From Parasponia andersonii (Eukaryota; Streptophyta; Magnoliopsida; Rosales; Cannabaceae), in NCBI GenBank assembly GCA_002914805.1, contig JXTB01000156.1:445198-509197 (forward strand): DNA of 64,000 bases, written 5' to 3'. This document shows positions 13,583 to 26,430 of this stretch, piece by piece. The translations under genes were made by a program, and so were the position numbers. Within the stretch, counting starts at the first letter, position 1, and the number at the start of each line of letters is the position of its first letter. The notes under the pieces were generated by a model. It worked only from the letters and a program-made list of their open reading frames with translations, did no database searches and had not been told where the DNA came from.

Positions 13583-15110
13583 AGGTAGAAGAAGATCTGA
13601 ACGACAACGCTTTGATGCGGAGAACCGGAAAAAGGGTGTGAAAGACGGCGAGGGCAAATAATAGTATGGGCGGGAAAGGAAGACGTATGCGAAGGACCTG
13701 GAAAGTTGGAAACGGTGTCGTTTTTGGGTCCATTAGGCGGGAAAACAAATTTGGTGCTGATTAAATAATAAATATCTATCCTCCTCCAAAAAATAGTAAT
13801 AATTATTATTATTATTAATAAATATCTATCTTTCCAGTTTCGATCGAGTTGGGGTACACGATGACACACAAGACAACAAATAGGCCACGTGGTGAATTAT
13901 TTTGCCCTATATAGGGTATCAGTCTAACTCTGACACGTTTAATCTCGCCTAAATTATAATCAGAATAAATAATGACAATAAAATATAAATGTATAAAAAT
14001 TATTATTTGTATTATATTATTTATTTAAAACTAATAAGAAATGGGAATATATTCATTAAAATATTATTTATTTGTTTACGAAAAGTAACGAGAATGCGTT
14101 GTATTTAGTAAAATATCATTTTAAATATATGTATGTTTTAAAGTAGGTAGATTTTTTTGAAATAAAATTATATTTTACAATTTTAATTATTAAAAAGGAT
14201 GAAATAAGTGTTTACAATCATACTCATTAAGATATTGTTGAGAGAAATATTTTCATTCTATTCTCCTAAATTTGTATAGGTCTCACACATTTTCAAATTT
14301 ATTATATTTTAGTAAATATTTAAAGGGGAATCATTACACGATATATTATTTTCATTGATCTTTAGTAAATATGTCATAAGACGGAACAAATGAGCACGTA
14401 ATCAACCCCTATCAACTCTATTAAGTTATCTTTTTATTGTTTTTTGTTCGATAAGTTTCTTCACTTTTTTATTTTTTTCGTTATTTAATATATGATTTTT
14501 ATTATAATTTATCGTATTATTAAAATATTAAATTAAATACTTAAAGTCACGTGTCAGAAATTAGTGAGTATAAAAAGAGAATGAAAAAAAGAATGTATCT
14601 AGAATTTTTCTATTTTCTTTATTAGCTTGAAGCTCCATTTATCTTATGATTCTTCTCTAGTTAAAAATATAATCTAAAAACTATAATAAAAAAAATACAC
14701 CTTGTAAGTATGCATTTATGCTGCTCACTCCTTTGTTAATTTCTCTTGATAATGATTTTAACTTTTTCTTTAAAAGTGACCAAACAAAAAGAAGAAAAAA
14801 AAAGATTGACATTAATCTACTATAAAATATGTATTTTTGTTTTATTGTACAATCCGAAACTCGATATTTTTCAAAACTTAAAACTATCGTTATTTTTAAC
14901 AACTTAAAACTACCAATCAATATTACACAAATGGAAGAATATAAGAATTTATCTATCTAAGCGGTTATTAATTGGGCATTTGTTAAACAGATTGAACTAT
15001 AGTTTAATTAATGCGTGAAGGCCTAATTTGTTACTTGTGATCAAAATTGATATTCTACCACAGAACGACATGCCCTTAACTCACAACAAACTGTGAACAA
15101 TTTTCCCGAA

Positions 15111-15128
15111 AAAACGACATGTCGTTTT
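15111..15128. promoter_or_regulatory. 18-bp perfect palindrome upstream of the DUF3143 gene
   Basis: AAAACGACATGTCGTTTT equals its own reverse complement. It lies about 290 bp before the ATG and is followed at once by another AAAACGACA. A dimeric transcription-factor site is possible; the factor is unknown. This is a reading of sequence only. Confidence 0.4.
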
Positions 15129-15386
15129 ATTAAAACGACAATCGGCTTTCTGTAACGCTACAGACGACATCCGTTTTCATACGGAAACTGAGAAAGTAGA
15201 TGACAGCGACAAATGAATACGACAGTGGACAGGGCCCGACGGCGACACTGGCCTTCCAATCTATAATCTTAACGCGCGACTCCATATTCCCAACTCAAAG
15301 ACGGAGAAGATGATGATGGTAGTGGTAGTATAGACTAGTAGTCTTTGTCTTCTCAATCGAAGTCCAACCCCCTAAAATATCACTAA

Positions 15387-15398
15387 GCTCTGATACCA
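15387..15398 (-). other. Match to the initiator tRNA-Met primer-binding site, antisense
   Basis: GCTCTGATACCA on the plus strand is TGGTATCAGAGC on the minus strand, the 12-base primer site used by most plant LTR retrotransposons. It is 19 bases before the DUF3143 ATG, with no other retroelement sequence recognised around it. It may be a fossil of an element or chance. Confidence 0.4.
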
Positions 15399-15417
15399 CT
15401 AAATCGGAGAATCAGCA

Positions 15418-16628
15418 ATGTCCGCTATTTGCTTCTCTAAATTCACTTCTGATATCTTCTTCTCCACACTCCTCTCCTCATCCTCCTCCTCCTCCTCCTC
15501 TTCTTCAAATTTTCCAAAATTTCCCACTTGTAACCCTCCCCTTTTGCGAAAATTTCCTCCTAGTCCCTGTTCTCAGTCCATAGCTCGGTCTCCCAGAAAA
15601 CACCACGTCCCGGGTTGTTCTCACGCTTCCGAGGCGGAGGAGCTCTCGTCCCCCGAGGAGGAGGACGAGTGGCTGAAGAAGCTCCCGGACAAGAAGAAAC
15701 CCTTGTACTCTCACAGCCTCCCTTGCATTGAGGCCTGGTTGAGGAGTTTAGGGTTCTACCAGAGCAAAGAGGACAGAGCCCTTTGGCTGGTCGAGAACCC
15801 GGATTGGCACGCTCAGCTCTCTCTCGATGTTACTGATCTCTATATAAGGTAGGTTGTTTTCTTTCCCTTTTTTTTTTTTTTTTTTGGGACCTGGGTTTTG
15901 GCTATCTTACGTTTTTACGTCTGGGTTTTTGGTCTTTTGCTGTGTTGCTGCTGATTTTTGTTTGCACGCGCCGGTATATACACAATTGTATCAGCTTGTA
16001 AGATATTAAGGATGAGGATGACGATGGGGTCAGTTAGGGACTCAAAGCTATTCATATTATAAAGTTTTGAATTGTGTGTGTATTTCTACCCAGAAAACTA
16101 GAACGACTTCTTTTCATTAGTGGATTATGTGGGTGGCATTGATAATCCAAACTAAAGTGGGAGTTTTTAATAAGATATTTTAACCAATTGCTGGTGAATC
16201 ATAAAGGGGATGAGATTTTGATGTTTATAATAATGGGAAGTTTTTGCTTTTGCTTTTTTTCTCATGTACATATGATATTGGATTTAGGCTACAGGCCTCT
16301 TAAGAGGATAGAGCTGATCTGAAGTACATAACATTAACTCTCTTTCTCGTTTCTAGAATAACATTAACTCTCTTTCTCGTTTCTAGAACTTAAAATGTGT
16401 TGAACATAGAACAATATGCCAGTGACTGTCCGGATAACAGAACACTATCTCTTACCTTATAACCCTTATATTGTCAGCAAAATTGCATTGCGGAAACTGA
16501 GAATTTTGCACTTGTGATGCAGGTATCTAAAGACCGGACCTGGGAATCTTGAAAAGGATGTGGAAAGGAGGTTCAGTTATGCGCTAAGCAGAGAGGATAT
16601 TGAGAACGCCGTGCTTGGAGGACCTTAG
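15418..16628 (+). CDS. Plastid-targeted DUF3143-type protein, two exons
   Basis: Exon 1 is 15418-15848 and exon 2 is 16523-16628, with a GT/AG intron and a phase-preserving join. The total is 537 nt, or 178 residues. The first 80 residues are Ser/Pro/Arg-rich with a poly-Ser stretch from a TCC repeat, as in a chloroplast transit peptide. The conserved part (KPLYSHSLPCIEAWLRSLGF, then WHAQLSLDVTDLYIRYLKTG) matches my memory of the DUF3143 family shared by cyanobacteria and plant plastids. The C-terminus (FSYALSREDIENAVLGGP) ends the domain normally. The function is not known. The gene is convergent with the ABCC10-type gene 0.75 kb away. A decayed copy of its exon 1 end and intron lies at 49.69-50.32 kb, next to a decayed ABCC copy. 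Confidence 0.8.
15478..15504 (+). repeat. TCC trinucleotide repeat coding for poly-serine
   Basis: A TCC/TCT run inside exon 1 encodes the poly-Ser part of the predicted transit peptide. Length changes here would stay in frame. Confidence 0.8.
16330..16389. repeat. 30-bp perfect tandem duplication in the DUF3143 intron
   Basis: The unit starting AACATTAACTCTCTTTCTCG occurs at 16330-16359 and again at 16360-16389. It is recent by its identity and well away from the splice sites. Confidence 0.9.
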
Positions 16629-17374
16629 AGGAAGCAAAAAAAAAAGTCACACTTCTTTTTGAGTGGTTTTTCTTTGCTATAAGGTCCCGACTTACTAACA
16701 TTTTTTCCGATGGAATGAGTTGGATAGTGTGATTGCATGTATATACTGTTTTCTACTCTTTTTTGAAGTGCTTACTCTATTTTTAATTGCGTAGCGTATC
16801 ATTGTTTAGCAACATTTATTAGTTTGACATTAATTATCTGGAGCCTTAGCAACTTTGAAATAAGTAAAACCCATCCCCTGATATGGGCAAATACTCCATC
16901 TGGGAATTGATCACAGAAGAAAAAATATAATTCATTCCAGTTAAGCATCTTTCGGTAATCAATATGTAACAGGTCAAGACATGATTTTACCATTTTCGCT
17001 TGAAGTCGTTCATAATGCACGGCATAGATTCACCTAATAGGAGCTAATTTGTGGACTCCAACTGCAAAATCACGGTTATGGATGACTTCCAAAACCAAAG
17101 TTCTCAAATACAAATGGTTCAATTCCAGAGCCAAAGAAAGCAGTTGTTGATTTAGCGATCGAGAGATCTAGTGTTCCAGTCTTAAACTCCCTTCAAGGCG
17201 AGACAAGGTGAGGCTCAAGGGCCAAGCTTCTTCATCCTCTCATCCAGCACCCTTTGGTTTAGGTATTGGCCATCCTTCCTAGCATCTTCTAATCACGCTC
17301 TTCACAGGCCTCCCAGACATGTAGCTTTATTATTATTTTGGCTTTGATACAACTTCCTATTCTTGTACTTATTA
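16629..17374. other. Convergent intergenic region
   Basis: 3' flanks of the DUF3143 gene (plus) and the ABCC10-type gene (minus). No further gene recognised. Confidence 0.6.
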
Positions 17375-20300
17375 TCAATGTGATTCAGCAGACTGCAAAT
17401 GAGACCAGTATTCCTTCACCAACTTCCCAAAAAGTGAACCTTCTTTCTTCATCAACTTCATTGGCTCATCATACTCCACTATTTGTCCTGAAAAAAAAAA
17501 AAAAAGAAAAGAAAAGAAAATTTGCTTCAAAATTTAGGAGCAACTATATTTCCAAAAAGTAGCCTCGTCATCAAAATGGGTTGGCTGCAGAGAGATGATA
17601 TATAAATTGTTTATATGAATATCCAAGTAACGAAAATGACCATCGCTCATGGCAAGAACCATAGTGCAATCCATCACTGTAGGTATCCGGTGAGCTACCG
17701 TGATTACTGTACATTCTGCAAACTCAGTTCTAATGGTTTTTTGTAGAATCATATCAGTTGCATTGTCTATGGATGCAGTTGCTTCGTCAAGCACCAATAT
17801 CCGACTTCTCCGTAGTAAAGCTCGCCCCAAACAAAACAATTGTCTCTGTCCCATACTCCAGTTTGATCCATCATCCACAACTAAACAAGAAGTGAAAATT
17901 TATTGCTCATTAATATGTCAATATACTGTCATTATTTATTAGCAAATAAGTAAATTCAATAAATAGAAAAAAAATACTGATTATTATTACCTAAAGAATC
18001 CAAACCCGCTTCCTTCTCCTGAACAGCTTCTCTAAGCTGACACTTTCCAAGAACCTTGAAATTCACACAGAGCAGATATTAACACACATCCAAATAGCCA
18101 AGAAAACTTCTATGGTCAAAGCCCATGTTCAACGACTGAAATTAAAAACTGTAGCTACCTCCCATATTTGCTGGTCAGAATGTTGAGATAAGGGGTCCAA
18201 ATTGAATCTTACAGTCCCATTGAAAAGAGTAGGATCTTGAGGTATTACACCAAAGCGTGACCTCAAATCATGAAGTCCAATTGTTGAGATGTCAATGCCA
18301 TCAACTATAATCTTCCCCGCAGTAGGCTCGACTAGACGAAATAATGCTCCAATTAAAGTAGTCTTTCCACTGCCAGTTCGACCAACTATACCGATCTTGT
18401 GCCCTCCTGCAAATGTGCAACTGATACCACGAAGAACAAGTGGGGAATTGGCTCTATATCTGATCTGTTTTTACACAACAATATTATCAGCACACTAATC
18501 ATCTTTAATTTTAAGTCCTACAATTATTCTCGAATATCTTACCTGCAAATCACGAATCTCTACTTTACCCACATAAGGCCAACTGGCTGGGGGGCGATTT
18601 TCTTCAATCACTTCAGGTGCTTCGCTAGGATTGTACATGTATTGGTTTAGCCTTTCCACTGAGATGATATAATTTGCAATAGTGCATTGGTTTTGAATAG
18701 AAAATACAAGGGACATGTTCAGCGAGAGGCCATAAGAGAGTGCCATCCCAATAAATCCTACAGTAACACCAATTTTTCACATGAGACCATTTTTCTCCAA
18801 ATATATGCAAAATTAATTTCTATTATGGTGACCAATTAAATTACCACAAGATGGTAAAAGAGACAGGAAACAAAGTTCTTATGTTTTGACCTGAGCTAAA
18901 AGTTTCAGGAGGAAGGAGGACCATGCATAATGCAGCAGAAGCAAGAACTGTTGCACTGAGTGTTTCTAACCGTTGGATTAACCATTCATTTGCCGCAAAA
19001 CTGTTAAAAAATGGGCTAGCATTTACGTCAATTAGTTCTAGGTTCTTCGAAAAAAAGCGATCTTCCTCTTCAAAGGCTCTAATTGTTATGGCTCCTGCCA
19101 CAGACTCGGCAAGATGGTTTGCTACCAAGGACTTGGTCGTACCGTTGATCCGCATTAATTCTTTAGCAGTGGCAAAGTAATATCTCTGTTGATTAGAGCA
19201 GTATTCCCATAGAAAGATAAGTTAGCATAAGATGTTTCTCACAGAAGGTTGCTCTAGTTTTAGAAGCAGGACAAGAAACATGTGAATACGATAGATGACT
19301 CCTGTAATGACTAAGAAGCAAATCACAATAATAGAAACTATACCATTATTACCTGTAATAGAAATGCTAGATAAACTGTTGGTAATGAGACAAATAAGAC
19401 TTGCCATGTGATAACAGCTAGTACTCCAAGATTAGCAACAGCATTCATGGAGGCTCCGCAAGCAAAGAGTAAGCTAAATGGGACATCCAGATCGACTATA
19501 CTTAGATCAGCTGAAACCTTTATAGGAACAAAGACACACAAAAGTATTAATTTCATAAAGCAGTCTTCTCCTTTTTTTTTTTTTTTTTTTAAACTTTTCC
19601 TATTGTTTTAGATGCATACCCGACTAAGTATCCTTCCCAAAGGTGTGGAGTCGTAAAAGGACATTGGTGATCGGAAAAGGGAATTTAGTAGTTGTGAAAA
19701 TAGAGACTTTGATGATTCAATACCCAGAAAAACTATAGCAAGCGATCTGATAAGCAAAACAAATGTCGACAAAATTCCTATCAACAAGTAAACCGCAATT
19801 AACTTCAATGTGCTGACGCTAGGATCATCGACATTAGCAGCCATCCAAGAGTTCTGCAAGATCTGACCAATCACGAATATAAGGTGAGTAATAACGGCGA
19901 AGGAAAAGTACAAGTATCCTTTGTTCTGATTGAGATATTGCTTGTAGGGCTTGAATCCCGTGTCCCCTATTTCTCTTTCTTCTTGCTTAATCAATTGATC
20001 TCCTCTAGATGCTTTAAATTGCTTCTCTGTGAAACTCTTTTTAATCTCTTTCATCAATGGTCCACGTATCTCAGCATGACTTACGTGTGCAAGCCTATCC
20101 GAACCAGCAGTCTCTTTGTGTGCATTCACAAGGTCCTGAAACTCTTGGCTTGTGGATAGTAACTGATGGTAAGGAGCTGATTGTAAGATTTCCCCATCAG
20201 ACATTAACTGTCAACAAAAATCAACATTACCTAGAATTACTGTACTGAACTTACAAATATGATTAATAACAATACACGCAAACATCAAAGTTTTTGGAAC

Positions 20301-23002
20301 AAGAAGAAGACTAACCAAAACACAATTGAATGCAGGTAAGAAATCAACTTGATGGGTCACAAGGAGGACTATCTTGTCTGAAAGTGCTTCCATAACATAT
20401 TCCTGCAAACAAGAAAGAAAGATTCTACTTTAAGAAAAAATAAACAAGAACAGAAGCATTACAATAGTTAGGAAACTTTTTTTTACATTAAACAAGCTAG
20501 TAGCAGTCTGTGCATCAACAGCACTGAATGGATCATCCAAGAGATATATGTCAGCATTTTGATAAAGTGCACGAGCAAGTTGGATTCTTTGTTTTTGGCC
20601 ACCACTCAGATTTACTCCTCTCTCACCAATTTCAGTCAGATCACCATAAGGAAGCAATTCCAAATCTTTCACTAGTGAACATCTCTCAAGCGTTTCTCGG
20701 TATCTTTGCCCATCCATAGGAGAGCCAAATAAAATATTGTCCTGTATAGTGCCTGTCTGGATCCATGCTGTCTGAGAAACATAGGCAATCTTCCCATAAA
20801 CTTGAATCTGTAAATCCAATAATTAGAATCAAGATGATGATAGTCAGATGGCAAAATTAGTCTGACAAGATACAAATCTAGGGAAATAAAAAAGCAAGGT
20901 TGCATAATTTTTAATTGTTAATGACATAGAAAACCTACATTTCCTTGAACCTTTGGAACTTCACCAAGAATGGCCGCCAAGAGCGTTGATTTCCCTGAGC
21001 CAACCTCTCCACATATAGCCACCTTTTCACCATGACTGACCTGTAAATTTATGTTTCTCAAAGTTGGCTTTGATAAATTCTCTTCCCATGAAAAATTAGC
21101 TGAGTTAATAACAATGGCTTTGCTCACACTCCCCGTGTTGAACTTTTGCCCGACTCTCGAAGTCTGCAGCTCCGGGGCCTCGAGGAATTTTACAATTCGC
21201 GCAAATGCAACCTTTGCTTGAATGACCACACCAATAACATCAGGGATAGATCTAATAGGGTCCTGGACAAGGCGCAGAGTTGCTACGAAAGTGAAGACAT
21301 TACTAGCGTGCAAGGGAACTTTGAGAAAATAACATGCTCCAAATGTTGCAGCAGAGACCAAAAGTGGAGATGACCAAAAGAGGAAGGTATTATAGGCTTT
21401 TCGTAACTGCACTGCTGACAACCATTTCACCTCCACCCTCCTCAAACTTTCTACCACACTCTTGAAGTGGGTTTCCCATGCATATAGTTTCAACACCTTC
21501 ATGTTCACAAGAGCCTCAGAGAGAGCTTTCAGCCTTTCATCTTGAGCCGTCATAAGCTTCGTCTGAAACTTGTGTTGTAACTTAGCAAGAGGAGCATTGC
21601 AGGCCACGGTCAAAATTATTGCCACCAAGGCTGCTATTGTAGCCAGTCCAACCGATCGGAAAAGAATTACCAAGGCGATACAGAGTTGGAGGCTAGTCGT
21701 CCAAGTTTGATGAAACCAAAATGGGAATTCTCCAATCCTATAGGCATCAACAGTAACATAATTCATAATCTCACCACCAGAGTGAACCAACCTAGCAGAG
21801 TTAGATAATCTCAGTTGCTTCTTGTAAATGGCTGCAGTAAGCAAAGACCTCACTTTCAGACCGATAAGTCTGCTTCTGAAGTACCACTGTCTTTGAGAGA
21901 TGGATTCAAGGCTCTTTGAAAAGAAAAGAGTAATGGCCAATACATAACCTTCGTACTTGAAACTCTGTTTTCCTTCAGCAACTAAAATGAAAGCGTTAAG
22001 AAGCAAAGGACCAGTAGAGAGAGTTAGTATCTTTAGTAAAGCAAAGAATCCAGATAAGAAAATCTCTTTGCAGTGGCAAGAAATGATTATCTTCAACATT
22101 GATGGTTGGGAACCATCCTCCTTTTTATGTTTGTCCAATTGTTCCAAGAACATCAGATAGCAACTTTCTGCTCTATCAGCTTCCCGCAGCTTCGGTATAT
22201 CTTCATCCTTCAGAGTTTTCTCTCTACCCTTTTTCATCAACGAGTTAAGCCACCAAAATGAGAACTTGCTGAAAGATCCAGCATTGGCAAATGGGGTAAC
22301 TGAGTCACGGTCACCTTTATCGATGCCATTAGCGTCACCATTCAAAGGTGTATAAAGACCATTTTGAACTCCAACACTCTCATCATTCTCTTCATATTTA
22401 CAACTCTTATAAGCACATAAGAGTAACAGAAAAGCTCCCGGAAGAGATAAAACATCTAAAGCCATCTTAATAGTCATTGCTTTGCTCAAAACTGCGGCGA
22501 ACAAAGACAGAACACAAGATAATCCAGCAAATAAGGTGGCAAGAATGGACAACAGTCGAACCGGGGTTCTCGAAAGTTGTTTCACCTTGATACTCACGGT
22601 TAATCCCACGAACAACCAAGTGAAGCCTTGAAATAAAGATAGAAACCACACATTCAAAGGCAGAGCAGTATGTGTTTTCCTCAGCTTCTCTTCTAAAATC
22701 CAGACGCCAATGAACGAAAACGACAATCCAAGACAGCCGTTTAAGACTGCAGATACTATCTGCAGAGTAGACAAGCCTTGGAACCGGGCTGGAACTTGAC
22801 CAAGTCTCATAGAAGGCGTTTTAACCATGGTGATCAAGAGCATGACCAAAATAACGACATCGAATGAGATAATCAAAGCGTGGTTGGTGCATGACGAAGG
22901 ATGCCTCAGAAACTCAAATGTAGAAGTAGAGCCACAAGACTTTCCACTAGTCTCACTACAACCAGATTCAGCACAAAACAGGGTCCATATATCCTCCATC
23001 AT
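17375..23002 (-). CDS. ABCC10: ABC transporter C family, ABCC10-type (MRP), eleven exons
   Basis: Exons (minus): 23002-20939, 20807-20487, 20402-20316, 20207-19620, 19517-19353, 19185-18891, 18757-18543, 18464-18159, 18054-17991, 17880-17641, 17487-17375. All junctions are GT/AG with matching phase, giving 1485 residues, the expected size. Order: N-terminal membrane segments, TMD1, NBD1, TMD2, NBD2. NBD1 has Walker [10 protein letters not shown] (665-673), LSGGQKQ (about 755) and Walker B IYLLDD (about 775). NBD2 has Walker [10 protein letters not shown] (1273-1281), the plant-typical signature SMGQRQ (about 1377) and ILVLDE (about 1396). The last exon encodes [19 protein letters not shown] and ends SAESH. 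Plant ABCC proteins export conjugates or phytate-like anions, mostly into the vacuole; the substrate here is unknown. Start choice: a TATA-like TATAAATATATA on the minus strand at 23108-23119 makes an in-frame ATG at 23104 too close to be transcribed, so MMEDIW at 23002 is preferred. The gene looks intact. A broken copy lies at 61.5-63.1 kb. Confidence 0.93.
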
Positions 23003-23107
23003 CTTTACAAACACATAAATATTAAAAAACACAAAAAACAAAAAACAAAAAAAAGCAAAATTAGTACTTTCTAAAGCTACAGCTCTGGCTGCATTAGAGA
23101 ACAACAG

Positions 23108-23119
23108 TATATATTTATA
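23108..23119 (-). promoter_or_regulatory. TATA box of the ABCC10-type gene
   Basis: TATAAATATATA on the minus strand about 106 bp upstream of the preferred ATG (23002). It sits only a few bases from the alternative ATG at 23104, which argues against that start. Confidence 0.6.
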
Positions 23120-25839
23120 TTAAGATAACTTCTCTCTGTTCTTGAAAGAACCCAGATAGCAAAATAGAATTAAGGAGTGGAAAAAGATAAAAACGAGGAA
23201 AGTAACAAAATTCAACATAGTATGCGAAGCCAAAAATTCTTAATATTATAGACACTAGTAGTTGTGTATGTGTGCATGTGTTGTACAAAGGCTCAACGAA
23301 AGAGTCAAAGCTTGTGATTTTTGAAGGCCACATCTACCTTAATTTTCCTATTGCCCCTCCTGGCCCGAAGCCAATGCAGTCCACGAAGATCGCCAAGGCT
23401 GGTCTTTCTGAGAAGAACCCAATTCTTCTTCTTATTTTTTGAGTGGAACAATAAGAACCCAACTCGTCACTAGAGCTAAAATGGTCAGAATTTTAGCCAA
23501 AACCGCTTTCCATTACGTGTGAGAGAGAAATAGACGTCAAATAAATCGTCTCAGTTCATACCTATAAACAACACACAACAAAACCGGAATGAAAAATATA
23601 GGACACATCTCTATTATTATTTCGTCAAGATCCGCATGTTGTATTAAAAAAAATAAAATAAGAACGGAAAATGAAATAAAATAAACGAGGCAAGAGGGAG
23701 AGAAGGGAAGAATTCGAAACAAATTTGGATACTGAGAACATGAGGCCTTAGATTTGTCGTATTATATTATTTATATGATTTTAAAAAAGTAAACGCTTAT
23801 TTCGAGGCTAAATACACTAACCAGGAACCGTGCCGAGTTAAATGTCTGTCTCTAAATCTTCATTGAAAAAAATATAAATAAATGTCTTCTTGACGATAAA
23901 AATCACGATAAGGCAAATTCAATATTATTCAATTCCTATATTATAACTTTTCTATCCAAAACGAGTTTATGCTCTATAAACATATATATATATATAATGC
24001 ATATTTACATAAACATGCGTATAAATATGAGTTATTATATGCATATGTATATGAAGTGAACCATTCCTCACCCATTTTGACGAACAACAAGGTTACAGTA
24101 AGAACTTCTTTCTATTCTATCTCTGATTACTGATATCGTTCGGTGGTATATTAAGAGAGCCAGTTTTGACGACCAGCTTTATAGAAATGCATTTTATCAT
24201 TAACTAAAAATTAAAATAATAAATAATAAATAATAAAAACAAGAACATGGTTGGAGGTCAGCTGTCGTCATGGCTCACGTTTCTCAGTTTTCATAGACAC
24301 GTACCCTTTTTTTTTTGGTTTCTTTTGTTTGTTTTTTTTTTAATGTATTTTCTTTCTCTTTCTGTCTTCCTTACGTGGATCGTCCTTCATTTTCTCCTCC
24401 TTAAACTGCAACTGTAAGTAACTATCAAGAAAAACTTGGACCATTAAAAAATTAGAATTTTTTTTTAAAGCTGAAAAGAAACAAATATTATGTCTACCTA
24501 GCTACCCTTTTATAGTAAGGGCATAGTGATCATGACTCATAATCATCGTGACAAACCTTTTCCTCTCTCAAAAATAAATTGACAAACCATTCTTCACTCG
24601 CCACCTTTGTCCTGCCATGGAATGCAGAAAAGGGAACTCAGTGTCCTAAGGTCAAATTTTAATATTGGTGTAAACGTATATACAGTATACCACAACATTT
24701 AGCATAAATTTTGTTTGGTGATATTTATAATTTCGTCTTTTGCGTTTAAGATTAAAATGGAAAGTGAAGATATCTCTAAAATGTAGTTGTTCGGCACAAT
24801 CTTTATTGTAACTTCGCTATTAACGTACGCTAAAGTGTTTCACATTTTTGAGTAAATAAAGACACTATGTAAATGAAATAATTAGTTTTTTTTTTTAATA
24901 ACCAAAAGTGCGTGGGAGCTCTGAATTCTCATCAACATCGAAAGTAGAAAATGTGTACCCTAGTTATCAATCAAATTAAGCTTGCATAACAATTTTTTAG
25001 TGTGTATGATTGGAGTACAAGAAATATTGTCTTAAATTAATTTATTATATATGTGTATATATATATATACACACACATATTAACAACATGCTTTTGTTAC
25101 TATAATCAATCTAATACAAAATTTTTACTGCAAATAAACCCCGACAATAAACTATGGATAGAACCATTGTATTGGACTGAGGCACAAGGAGAGGTAAGTG
25201 ATGTGCACATAAATCTACAAGGATATATGCAAATAGTACTCTATTTCAGATATGTCTTTCACTCTTGCAAATCATCATCTGCGTTCTTTTGATTAATATG
25301 ATAGTAGATCTTTCAGAGAAAGGTGATATATCACTACATTAATTCTTTCAAATTTGGATCTTAAAAGATTCAAATCTATAAGAAAATACAAAAATAAATA
25401 AATAATAAAAATAAACAAAACTGATATATATATATATATGTATTTATTATAAGAGGACGAAACCCCATAAGATAAATATATTGGAGCAGAGACCTTTACA
25501 AAAATAGAATGATTACTGAACAAAAAAAAAAAGAAAAGAAAAATTAAGGAAATTCTACCAAAAATGGGAGATCAATAGAGTATCTTCCTCTTCATGGAAT
25601 AGAGAAAAAAAAATTGTGTGAATGAATAGGATAAAGTTTTTCCGAAAGAGAATTTAGGAATTTTTTTGTCTTAGATTTTCAGTTGATTTTTTTATTTATT
25701 AAAATTTCAAAAAGCTATAAAGAAATAATCTCACCGAGGGTGCTATTTAATTCATTCAATCATTAATATTTGCACTTTACGAGGGACAACGTGAAACTCC
25801 ACTAATTTTTTTAATATAATATAATATTTTTTAGCAGTA
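23120..25839. other. Intergenic: ABCC10 upstream region and AT-rich spacer
   Basis: The first 220 bp is homologous to the flank of the second ABCC copy at 62.98-63.14 kb. The rest is AT-rich with (AT)n and (CA/TA)n tracts (for example 23983-23997 and 25050-25080). No gene recognised. Confidence 0.55.
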
Positions 25840-25942
25840 GGATCCACAATTTTAAAATAAAAACAGAAACTCTTTCTTTCTTTCTTTTTTTCCTTCTCTC
25901 TTCCTCACCCGATTTCTCTTCTCTCAACTGAAGCAATGTAGC

Positions 25943-26132
25943 CACTTCTTTTACTGTGCGAGCTACCACACTAGCTCCTTCGGTCATCGTTGACCAACGA
26001 CCAACACCAGCTTTCCAGATCAGCTAACCATGCCACCCACTTCTTTTACTGTGCGAGCTACCACACTAGCTCCTTCGGTCATCGTTGACCAACGACCAAC
26101 ACCAGCTTTCCAGATCAGCTCAACATGCCACC
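25943..26132. repeat. 95-bp tandem duplication
   Basis: The unit beginning CACTTCTTTTACTGTGCGAG occurs at 25943-26037 and 26038-26132 with almost no differences. It lies inside the old LTR-like region. Confidence 0.9.
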
Positions 26133-26300
26133 CCCAAGCCGCCGCTGGACAATTATTTCGTTAGAAAAATATGAAAAATATCCTTGGAAATATTTCAATT
26201 TCGGCGTTATTTCCAATGTCCTTAAGCCACAAATTTGGGCTTCCCAGATTCGTTTCAATACGAAAATTGTCGTTATATATATATCTCGACTTAATTTTAC

Positions 26301-26430
26301 TCAAATTGAATTTTACTTTTTTTTTTTATAATTTCAAGTTATTTTTAGTTTTGTATTAAAATTTTTCAAATTGAATTTTACTTTTTTTTTTTATAATTTC
26401 AAGTTATTTTTAGTTTTGTATTAAAATTTT
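26301..26430. repeat. 65-bp tandem duplication
   Basis: The unit beginning TCAAATTGAATTTTACTTTT occurs at 26301 and 26366 and is essentially identical. It also lies inside the old LTR-like region. Confidence 0.9.

Larger units (their letters stand above)
13583..15417. other. Divergent intergenic region between Treslin-like and DUF3143 genes
   Basis: About 1.8 kb separating two head-to-head genes, so it should carry both promoters. The middle (13900-15000) is very AT-rich with no gene. The DUF3143-proximal part (15050-15400) is GC-richer and contains several ACGACA/TGTCGT words, an 18-bp perfect palindrome at 15111-15128, and a primer-binding-site-like 12-mer at 15387-15398. Confidence 0.6.

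Noticed and set aside
20918-23104. Start of the ABCC10-type protein at 23104
   Set aside because: A TATA box lies 4-15 bp upstream of that ATG, so it could not be in the mRNA. The next Met (23002, MMEDIW) resembles the usual N-terminus.
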